A DNA stretch of 64,000 bases, taken from Leisingera aquaemixtae (GTDB lineage Bacteria > Pseudomonadota > Alphaproteobacteria > Rhodobacterales > Rhodobacteraceae). The stretch spans positions 186,001 to 250,000 of the forward strand of contig NZ_CYSR01000022.1 in assembly GCF_001458395.1 (NCBI RefSeq), written 5' to 3'. The position numbers were made by a program, and so were the translations under genes. This document shows positions 7,800 through 14,352 of the stretch, in pieces (position 1 is the stretch's first letter; each line of letters opens with the position of its first letter). The notes beneath the pieces are model-generated. The model searched no databases. It had not been told where the DNA came from and saw only the letters and a program-made list of their open reading frames with translations.

Positions 7800-9836
7800 T
7801 CAGCTTTCGCTGCCCAGAAGCGGGGTGATGCGGCGCACGGCGACGCGGCGGTTGGCGCGCTCGGCGTCCAGCGTGCTGACGGCCAGGTCGCTTTCGCCAT
7901 AGCCCTGCACCACCATGTTCTCAGGCGGCACATCGAAGTACTCAGTCAGCGCCAGCGCCACGGTTTCCGCGCGGCGGTCGGACAGCGCCAGGTTATAGGT
8001 CGCTGCGCCCACCGCATCGGTGTGGCCTTCGATCAGGAACACCTCGCCCGGGTTGCGCTCAATCAGGTCGCGCAGCGCGTTGCCCAGGGCGGCCAGCTCT
8101 TCGGCCTCCTGCGGGCGGATCACGGCTGAGCCGGTGTCGAAATTCACCGAGTCCACGTTGATCACAGGCACCAGGCGGCGCACCGCGTCGATGTTGCGGA
8201 CCTGCACCAGCGAGAAGCGGCGGTCGATCTGCGGAGCGTCCTGCGCGGCCAGCGCTGCAGCCAGGTCCTGTGCCGACACGGCACCGGTGCTGGAGAAGGC
8301 GCGGCGGTTGTCCTGAACCTGCGGCAGCTCGTTCACGACGACCTTTTCGGCCTTTTGGGTGTCGTCGAACAGCACCACGCTGCGGCCATCCGGCAGGATG
8401 CGCGTGCGGCGCAGCACCCGGCCCTCGGCGGAGCGGATGGTTTCCACCTCAACCCCGTTCTCGCGGGTCACCACGGTGCGGGTGGAGCCGTCCTGGAACC
8501 GGTAGGTGGTCACGTTCGAGCCCGGCTGGCGCAGCAGCACATCGTCGTCTTTCAGGATGCGGTACTGGCCGTCCTGTTCCACGATAGCGCGGTCGCCGGA
8601 GTTGGACACGACCTTGCCGCCGTTGTTGAGCAGTGTCCCGATGGCCAGGGCGCCAAGGCCAAGCAGGGCGTTGCGCTGCGAGTCGGACAGGCCGCTGTCA
8701 TCGTCTTGCGGGGCGGCATTGGCCTGCGGGGCAGCAGCTTCTGCCGCGGCCTGGGTGTCCGCGCCGACTTCGGTTTCGAATTCCTCGTCCGAGCTGCGCA
8801 CGGTTTCCTCGGTCACCGTTTCTTCGATCACTTGAGCGTCGCCTTCGCTGCCTTCTGCGGCGGCGGCTGCGGCGGCTGCGGTTTCCGTCTCGGCTTCGGC
8901 CTGGGCGTCAGCCTGGGCCTGGCTGTCCATCTCTACCAGTTCCGGATTGTCGGGGGTCTCGCCTGCATCGCCCTGCGACTGGGCCAGATCGGCGGCAATG
9001 GCTTCGGCGCTGGTTGCGGTGTCTTCAGCGGCTGTATTCTCTGCCGGCTGATCCGCTTGCGCTTCGGTCTCCTGCTCAGCCTGGGCGGCGTCCTGCTGGC
9101 CGGCTTCAGCTTCGGTCTGCTGCTCAGCCTGGGCCTCGGCCTGCTCGTCCTGTGCTTCGGCCTGCGCTTCCTGAGCGGCGGCCTGAGCTTCGGCCTCCTG
9201 CTCCAGCGCCTCTGCCAGGGCTGCGGCTTCTGCGGCTTCCTGAGCGGCTGCGGATTCGGCAGCAGCCTCAGCTTCGGCGGCAGCCTGTGCCTCTTCGGCG
9301 GCCTCTGCCTCTGCGGCGGCCTGTGCCTCTGCTGCGGCCTGTGCCTCTGCTGCGGCCTGTGCTTCGGCGTTCGCGTCAGCAGCGGCCTCAGCTGCGGCTT
9401 CGGCCTGGGCCGGTTCGGTGCCGTCTGCCTGCTGCTGGGTGTCTGCACCGCTTTCTGCCTGCGCGTCCGCGCCGGCCTCAGCTTCAACAGCCGCCGCGGC
9501 CTCGGCTTCGGCTGTCATGTCCGCGACGCTGGCCAGCACGGTGGCGGATTGCAGCTCGCCCGGCAGCTCCGCGTCAAAGGCGCCAGTGCCGTAGGCCTGG
9601 CAGAACTTGGCGATCCGGCCGGATTTTTCCTGAACTTCCCCGCCGGCGGCCAGCTTCTTCTGTTGCCGGTCGGCGCGTTTCCTGCAGCGGTCGACCAGCT
9701 CGCCGATTTCGGCGCTGGTCATCTGGGTGAGGTCGAAGCGCTTGTTGCCCTTGTCCTGCGACAGGGCGGGCAGCGGGGCTGCCAGCGAGACCATCACTGC
9801 CAGCGCCGTGGTCGATTTGAAAATTCCCGGTTTCAT
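7800..9836 (-). CDS. OmpA-family envelope protein with long Ala/Glu/Gln-rich region
   Basis: A 678-residue exported protein. The ATG at 9834-9836 has an AAGGAAGG ribosome site and gives a signal peptide ending near LPALSQ. Residues of about 110-350 are extreme low complexity (Ala, Glu, Gln, Asp, with repeated AAAEAQ units). A central part repeats short beta-like segments (DGQYRILKDDD, DGSTRTVVTREN). The C-terminus is a complete OmpA peptidoglycan-binding domain (SVNFDTGSAVI through IEGHTDAVG, NLALSDRRAE, GYGESD and ANRRVAV). It probably tethers the outer envelope to peptidoglycan, with the acidic region as a flexible spacer. The low-complexity part looks unstable in length. Confidence 0.85.
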   Translation of the reverse strand: MKPGIFKSTTALAVMVSLAAPLPALSQDKGNKRFDLTQMTSAEIGELVDRCRKRADRQQKKLAAGGEVQEKSGRIAKFCQAYGTGAFDAELPGELQSATVLASVADMTAEAEAAAAVEAEAGADAQAESGADTQQQADGTEPAQAEAAAEAAADANAEAQAAAEAQAAAEAQAAAEAEAAEEAQAAAEAEAAAESAAAQEAAEAAALAEALEQEAEAQAAAQEAQAEAQDEQAEAQAEQQTEAEAGQQDAAQAEQETEAQADQPAENTAAEDTATSAEAIAADLAQSQGDAGETPDNPELVEMDSQAQADAQAEAETETAAAAAAAAEGSEGDAQVIEETVTEETVRSSDEEFETEVGADTQAAAEAAAPQANAAPQDDDSGLSDSQRNALLGLGALAIGTLLNNGGKVVSNSGDRAIVEQDGQYRILKDDDVLLRQPGSNVTTYRFQDGSTRTVVTRENGVEVETIRSAEGRVLRRTRILPDGRSVVLFDDTQKAEKVVVNELPQVQDNRRAFSSTGAVSAQDLAAALAAQDAPQIDRRFSLVQVRNIDAVRRLVPVINVDSVNFDTGSAVIRPQEAEELAALGNALRDLIERNPGEVFLIEGHTDAVGAATYNLALSDRRAETVALALTEYFDVPPENMVVQGYGESDLAVSTLDAERANRRVAVRRITPLLGSES
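9313..9366 (-). repeat. tandem 18-bp repeats coding AAAEAQ units
   Basis: Three consecutive 18-bp units (9313-9330, 9331-9348, 9349-9366) differ by only a few bases; more degenerate copies continue upstream on the plus strand. They encode repeats of Ala-Ala-Ala-Glu-Ala-Gln in the OmpA-family protein. The unit is a multiple of three, so slippage changes length without a frameshift. Confidence 0.8.
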
Positions 9837-9915
9837 TGCGGTTCCTTCCTTGTTCCGGCACAGGGCCGTAGGGGGGTAACCGCTGAGGGCAGGAAAAGTT
9901 TCCCGCCGTTCCGGC

Positions 9916-9945
9916 AAAAAAGAAGCCGTCCCGGGAGGGGCGGCT
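9916..9945 (-). terminator. intrinsic terminator of trpS
   Basis: On the minus strand, AGCCGCCCC and GGGACGGCT form a 9-bp stem (one G-U) with a 4-nt loop, followed by TCTTTTTT. It starts about 36 bases after the trpS stop. Confidence 0.85.
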
Positions 9946-9980
9946 GGACTTTGGCCGTTTTCCGCCAGCTGCGCGCCGCG

Positions 9981-11009
9981 TCAGAGGCTGACGGGCGGAA
10001 CCATGCCGACAATGTCATAGGTCTTGCGCAGGATCGGCGCGGTGATCTCGCGCGCGCGCTGCGACCCGCGGGACAGAATCTTGTCGATTTCGTCCTGGTT
10101 CTGCATCAGCCGCGCCATCTCGGTCGAGATCGGCGCCAGCTTGGACACCGCCAGATCCGCCAGCATCGGCTTGAATTCCGAGAACTGCCTGCCGCCGGCA
10201 TCCGCCAGCACCTGTTCCACGGTTTGCTCGTTCAGCGCGGCGTAGATATTGACCAGATTGCGCGCCTCGGGCCGCCCCTCAAGCCCCTCAACCTCGGAGG
10301 GCAGGGCATCAGGGTCGGTCTTGGCCTTGCGGATCTTTTTGGCGATGGCGTCGGCGTCATCGGTCAGGTTGATGCGGGAGGCGTCGGAGGGGTCCGATTT
10401 CGACATCTTCTTGGAGCCGTCGCGCAGGGACATGACGCGGGTGGCCGCGCCTTCGATCACCGGCTCGGTCTCCGGGAAGAAATCGACGCCGAAGTCGTGG
10501 TTGAACTTGATCGCGATATCGCGGGTCAGCTCCAGGTGCTGCTTTTGGTCCTCGCCCACCGGCACATGGGTGGCGTGGTAGACCAGAATGTCCGCCGCCA
10601 TCAGCGCCGGGTAGGCAAACAGGCCCAGCGAAGCGTTCTGCTGGTTCTTGCCGGCCTTGTCCTTCCACTGGGTCATCCGCTGCATCCAGCCCATACGGGC
10701 GACGCAGTTGAAGATCCACGCCAGCTGCGCATGTTCCGGCACCTGGGACTGGTTGATCAGGATTGATTCTTCCGGGTCGATGCCGGCGGCGATGAAGCCC
10801 GCGCAAAGCTCGCGGGTGGACTTTTTCAGATCCGCGGGGTCCTGCCAGACGGTGATCGCATGCAGGTCGACCATGCAGTAGATGGTCTCGATATCCTTGG
10901 CCTGCCAGTCGACGAAGCGCTTCAGCGCACCGAGGTAATTCCCCAGATGCAGGTTGCCCGAAGGCTGGATCCCCGAAAAGACGCGCGGGGTGAAGCTGGT
11001 TTCGCTCAT
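9981..11009 (-). CDS. trpS: tryptophan--tRNA ligase
   Basis: A 342-residue class I aminoacyl-tRNA synthetase that charges tRNA-Trp. The HIGH-type motif is [10 protein letters not shown] near residue 15, the conserved MVDLHAIT near 45, and the KMSKS loop is KKMSKSDPS near 200. The chosen ATG at 11007-11009 ([18 protein letters not shown]) matches usual TrpRS N-termini and has GGGAG upstream; an ATG 33 bases earlier lacks a ribosome site. It is a single-gene unit with an intrinsic terminator and lies back-to-back with the rhomboid-fold gene. Confidence 0.97.
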   Translation of the reverse strand: MSETSFTPRVFSGIQPSGNLHLGNYLGALKRFVDWQAKDIETIYCMVDLHAITVWQDPADLKKSTRELCAGFIAAGIDPEESILINQSQVPEHAQLAWIFNCVARMGWMQRMTQWKDKAGKNQQNASLGLFAYPALMAADILVYHATHVPVGEDQKQHLELTRDIAIKFNHDFGVDFFPETEPVIEGAATRVMSLRDGSKKMSKSDPSDASRINLTDDADAIAKKIRKAKTDPDALPSEVEGLEGRPEARNLVNIYAALNEQTVEQVLADAGGRQFSEFKPMLADLAVSKLAPISTEMARLMQNQDEIDKILSRGSQRAREITAPILRKTYDIVGMVPPVSL

Positions 11010-11109
11010 GGCCGGAAACTCCCGTCTGGAATTATGCACCATCGTCGCTTACCCATGGGGCCAGGATAGGTCAACAGGCGCGGGGAATTCCGTGCCGCAA
11101 GGAGCCCGG

Positions 11110-11796
11110 ATGAGCAGCCAGCCCCACAACGCCCCCCTCAACCCTCTGCCCGCCGCGGTGGTGGCGCTGGTCCTGATCATCATCGGGATCGAAGCCGTGT
11201 TTTCGCTGGGCGCGCGCGGCATCCTGGGCGGGCCGGAGGCGATCGGCTGGCGGCTGGAGGCGATCCAGTCTTATGCGTTCTCCAGCGAGATCTTCTGGTG
11301 GATGCAGGACAGCGGCCGCTGGCTGCCGGAGCATCTGAAGCGGTTTGCGACCTACACCTTCGTGCATGGTGCCTTTACCCACGCGCTGTTTGTCTGCGTC
11401 TTTGTGCTGGCGATGGGCAAGATGGTGGGCGAGGTGATGGGCGATCTGGCGATGGTGATCATCTTCATCCTGTCCGGCGCCGGCGGCGCGCTGGGCTATG
11501 CGCTGCTGGTCAGCGGCGGCCAGCCCCTGATCGGCGGGTTTCCAGCGGTTTACGGGCTGATCGGGGCGTTCACCTTTTTGCTGTGGCGCTCGCTGGCCTC
11601 GGTCGGGGCGCAGCAGAGCCGGGCGTTTTCGCTGATTGCGTTCCTGATGGGCGCGCAGCTGTTGTTCGGGCTGCTGTTTGGCGGCCAGAAGGACTGGGTG
11701 GCGGATCTGGCGGGCTTTGCCACCGGGTTCGGCCTGTCGTTCTTCCTGGCGCCGGGCGGCTGGGCGCGGATCCGCAACCGCATCCGCCACGATTGA
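11110..11796 (+). CDS. rhomboid-fold membrane protein lacking catalytic residues
   Basis: A 228-residue polytopic protein with about six hydrophobic segments, resembling rhomboid intramembrane proteases (Arg-rich loop, then a GxxGxxYGLIGA-type TM4 and a final AGFATGFGLSFF TM6). Active rhomboids carry GxSG in TM4, a His in TM6 and usually an HxxxN in TM2. Here the equivalents are GGFPAVYGLIG (Ser replaced), ADLAGFATG (His replaced by Asp) and HALFV (Asn replaced). A pseudoprotease is inferred, which may bind membrane substrates without cutting. The ATG at 11110 has AAGGAG upstream. It is divergent from trpS. Confidence 0.75.
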   Translation: MSSQPHNAPLNPLPAAVVALVLIIIGIEAVFSLGARGILGGPEAIGWRLEAIQSYAFSSEIFWWMQDSGRWLPEHLKRFATYTFVHGAFTHALFVCVFVLAMGKMVGEVMGDLAMVIIFILSGAGGALGYALLVSGGQPLIGGFPAVYGLIGAFTFLLWRSLASVGAQQSRAFSLIAFLMGAQLLFGLLFGGQKDWVADLAGFATGFGLSFFLAPGGWARIRNRIRHD

Positions 11797-11800
11797 AGCG

Positions 11801-11880
11801 GCGCGCTCCCGCCCGCTGCCCGCGCCCCTGGCGGGGCACCGCCAGCCGTTGGGCCGGGCAGCGCGCTGCGCGCGCCGCAG
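11801..11880 (+). repeat. GC-rich intergenic palindromic repeat, copy 1
   Basis: It starts GCGCGCTCCCGCCC and contains the core GTTGGGCCGGGC (11848-11859), then alternating GCGC palindromes. The same order of blocks occurs at 27020-27110 (opposite strand) and 57216-57300. It fills most of the gap between two convergent genes. Confidence 0.7.
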
Positions 11881-11932
11881 GGCAGGACTGCTCCTGACGG
11901 CGCTGGTTTGATTGTGCGGCTGGCCGGACGGG

Positions 11933-12130
11933 TCAGCCCTGTTTTTTCAGCGGGCAGGTGTTCAGGCCGAGGACCTTATAGACCGGGCAGTAGCCCATAA
12001 TGCCGGTCGCCAGCGGCACCAGGCCGATGAGGCCCCACAGGGTTTGCGGGCCGATGAACACCAGCGACAGCAGGATCAGGCCAAGAAGGATGCGCAGGGC
12101 GCGGTCGAGGGTGCCTTCGTTACGGGGCAT
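11933..12130 (-). CDS. small YgaP-like membrane protein (DUF2892)
   Basis: A 65-residue inner-membrane protein with two hydrophobic segments (about 10-30 and 33-50). It has the DUF2892 layout: an N-terminal MPRNEGTLDRALRILLG, then the conserved TGIMGYCPVYKVLGLNTCP carrying two Cys. Family members, including the membrane domain of YgaP, occur beside sulfur and persulfide genes; the function of stand-alone copies is unknown. AAAGGA precedes the ATG. The upstream region carries a palindrome centred about 41 bp before a predicted start site, next to a Crp/Fnr-type gene. Confidence 0.85.
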   Translation of the reverse strand: MPRNEGTLDRALRILLGLILLSLVFIGPQTLWGLIGLVPLATGIMGYCPVYKVLGLNTCPLKKQG

Positions 12131-12170
12131 TGCGTGGTCCTTTCGAACTCAGGTTGAAATTTCTGAGCCC

Positions 12171-12212
12171 ATTTTAAACCGCGGCAGGGGGGCTGTCGGT
12201 GACAGTGTCACC
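12171..12212 (-). promoter_or_regulatory. putative Crp/Fnr-type operator and -10 of the DUF2892 gene
   Basis: GGTGACAGTGTCACC (12198-12212) is a perfect 15-bp palindrome. On the minus strand a -10-like TAAAAT (complement of 12171-12176) follows, putting transcription start near 12164 and the palindrome centre (12205) about 41 bp upstream. That is the class II position for Crp/Fnr activators, one of which is encoded immediately upstream. A second, imperfect dyad, CTCAG-N10-CTGAG (12148-12167), overlaps the predicted start. Confidence 0.5.
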
Positions 12213-12217
12213 AAAGC

Positions 12218-12805
12218 TCAGGTTTCATCCTGAGCCACCCGCTCCAGCCCGGCGCGGTCCAGGATCCGAAGGTGCCCGCGCTGTGTTTCCACCAGGCCAA
12301 GGCGGGCGAATTCGCGCAGGCGGCGGGTGACGAAAGCGCGGCCTGAGGCGGTTTCGGCAGCCAGCGCGTCATGGGTGATGGCGAGATCGCCGCTGTCCTG
12401 TGCCAGCCGCAGAAGCACGCGGGCAAGGCGGGCGTCAAAGCCGGTGAGGGCAACATCCTCGACCAGCTGCTCGTAATCGGCGAAACGGCGGGCGACGGCG
12501 GTCAGGACTTCGCTGCGGAAGTCCCCGTCCTGCGACATCGCCTCGCGGAAGGCGGCGTGCGGGATGATTTCGCCTTCCAGCGCGGTTTCCGCGACGCCCT
12601 CCGCCGCGTAGGGGCGGCCGTCGGTGAGGCAGGCAAAGGTCTGCAGGCAGACATCGCCCGGTCCGACGCGGTACAGCACGACCTCACGGCCGTTGGCGGC
12701 GGTCAGGGTGACCTTGATGCGGCCGGCAGTGAGGCGGACAAAGCCGGGGCAGTCCTGCCCCGGGCGGAACAGCACGGTGCCAGCGGCGCAGGACAGGCGG
12801 CTCAT
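12218..12805 (-). CDS. Crp/Fnr family transcriptional regulator
   Basis: A 195-residue regulator with a cyclic-nucleotide-binding-like beta-roll (GTVLFRPGQD, LTAGRIKVTL, YRVGPGDVCLQTFACL) and a C-terminal winged helix (about 140-185, ASGRAFVTRRLREFARLGLVE in part). It is slightly short for the family because the N-terminus begins at the beta-roll. It has Cys residues at about 6, 19, 53 and 58, but not the FNR N-terminal cluster, so oxygen or redox sensing is only a possibility. Its ATG overlaps the murJ stop by 4 bp. It probably controls the neighbouring DUF2892 gene. Confidence 0.85.
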   Translation of the reverse strand: MSRLSCAAGTVLFRPGQDCPGFVRLTAGRIKVTLTAANGREVVLYRVGPGDVCLQTFACLTDGRPYAAEGVAETALEGEIIPHAAFREAMSQDGDFRSEVLTAVARRFADYEQLVEDVALTGFDARLARVLLRLAQDSGDLAITHDALAAETASGRAFVTRRLREFARLGLVETQRGHLRILDRAGLERVAQDET

Positions 12806-14352
12806 GCCTGTCTCCGGCGGCTGAGGGCGCTGCGGAACTCCGAAAGCCGGAAGGCGCCGAGGATCTGGCCCGCAGCGAAGTAGACCGCGCCGCCCAGCAC
12901 CACCAGCCCCAGCAGGGACAGGTAGCGCCAGTAGTCCAGCTTGAACAGCCAGCCCGCGGTCTGCGCCACCGTGAACAGCACCGCGCCCATCACGGCAGAG
13001 GCCGCCAGGATGCGCCAGGCGCGGCGGCGGAAGCGGGCATCGAACCGGGCTTCCTCCCCCATGCTGCGGGCGCCGAGCGCCAAGAGCACCACCATGGCCC
13101 AGCCTGCGGCAGAGGCGGCAATGGCGGGGGCGATCCAGCCCAGCACCGGCTTGAGGCCAAAGGCGAGCGCGGCGTTCACCGCCATCGCCACCATCGCATA
13201 GTGGAACGGGGTCCGGGTGTCCTCACGCGCGAAGTAAAGCGGCTGCAGCACCTTTTGCAGCATGAAGGCGGGCAGGCCCGCGCCGTAGATGGCAACGGCG
13301 ATGGCAATGGCGGCGACATCTTCGGGGCCGGTGGCGCCGCGTTCATACAGGACCGAGACCAGCGGCAGCGGCACCGTGATGAAGGCAACGGCGGAGGGCA
13401 CCGCCAGCAGCAGCGAGAACTCCCCGGCGCGCGACAGGGCGTCCTGCGAGCCTGCACCGTCGCCGGCCCGCAGGCGGCGCGACAGGGCGGGCAGCAGCAC
13501 GATGCCGACGGCAATGCCCACCACCCCCAGCGGCAGCTGATACAGGCGGTCGGCGATGAACAGCCAGCTGGCGGCCTTTTCGATGTCGGAGGCTACATAC
13601 TGCCCGACCACAAGGTTGATCTGGGTGACGCCCATCGCGAGCGCGGCAGGCACGGCAACCCGGACCAGATTGCGCATTTCGCTGTTCCAGCGGGGCAGGC
13701 CGGGGCGCAGGCGGATGCCGGCCCTGTCAGCGGCGGCCCAGACCAGCGCCAGCTGGGCGACGCCGGCCGCCGGTATGGTCCAGACCAGCCAGGTGACCAC
13801 CTCGCCGCCCAGCAGTGCGCCTGCGGTCATGGCCGCGCAGGTGAAGATGTTGAGCAGAACCGGCGCGGCGGCGGCTGCGGCAAAGCGCCCGGTGGCGTTC
13901 AGCACCCCGGAAAACAGCGCCGCCAGCGACATGAACAGGATGTAGGGAAAGACGATATGGCCGAAGCCCACCGCCATGTCGAACCGCGCATCGCCGACAA
14001 AACCCCCGGCCGTCAGCCAGACCAGCCCCGGCATGAACACCATGCCCAGGCCCACCAGCGCCAGCACCGCGGCAGCCAGCAGGTTGAAGGCCTGCTGCGC
14101 ATAGGCGGTGGCGTCCTCGCCGGCCTCGTAGCGTTTGGAGAATGCCGGGACAAAGGCCGCGTTAAAGGCGCCCTCGGCAAAAAACCGGCGGAACATGTTG
14201 GGCAGGCGGAAGGCCACGATAAAGGCGTCCAGCACCGGCCCCGGCCCGATGAAGGCGGCGATCAGGATCTCGCGCGCAAAGCCGAGCACGCGGCTGGCCA
14301 GCGTCCAGAACCCGACGGTCAGGAACCCCGAAAGCAATCTGATTGGCTTCAT
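12802..14352 (-). CDS. murJ: MurJ lipid II flippase
   Basis: A 516-residue MOP-superfamily transporter with about 14 membrane segments that moves lipid II across the inner membrane for peptidoglycan synthesis. The N-terminal signature SRVLGFAREILIAAFIGPGP, then DAFIVAFRLPNMFRRFFAEGAFNAAFVP (residues of about 40-68), is the standard MurJ/MviN block with its functional Arg residues. Length is normal. The ATG overlaps the glnD stop by 4 bp and its own stop overlaps the Crp/Fnr gene by 4 bp, so glnD-murJ-regulator is a tightly coupled unit. The glnD-murJ order is common in Rhodobacterales. Confidence 0.96.
   Translation of the reverse strand: MKPIRLLSGFLTVGFWTLASRVLGFAREILIAAFIGPGPVLDAFIVAFRLPNMFRRFFAEGAFNAAFVPAFSKRYEAGEDATAYAQQAFNLLAAAVLALVGLGMVFMPGLVWLTAGGFVGDARFDMAVGFGHIVFPYILFMSLAALFSGVLNATGRFAAAAAAPVLLNIFTCAAMTAGALLGGEVVTWLVWTIPAAGVAQLALVWAAADRAGIRLRPGLPRWNSEMRNLVRVAVPAALAMGVTQINLVVGQYVASDIEKAASWLFIADRLYQLPLGVVGIAVGIVLLPALSRRLRAGDGAGSQDALSRAGEFSLLLAVPSAVAFITVPLPLVSVLYERGATGPEDVAAIAIAVAIYGAGLPAFMLQKVLQPLYFAREDTRTPFHYAMVAMAVNAALAFGLKPVLGWIAPAIAASAAGWAMVVLLALGARSMGEEARFDARFRRRAWRILAASAVMGAVLFTVAQTAGWLFKLDYWRYLSLLGLVVLGGAVYFAAGQILGAFRLSEFRSALSRRRQA

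Noticed and set aside
8355-10766. 803-codon plus-strand open frame antisense to the OmpA-family gene and trpS
   Set aside because: It mirrors the Ala/Glu-rich repeats and GC-rich codon pattern of two well-supported minus-strand genes; its translation is low complexity with no family match.
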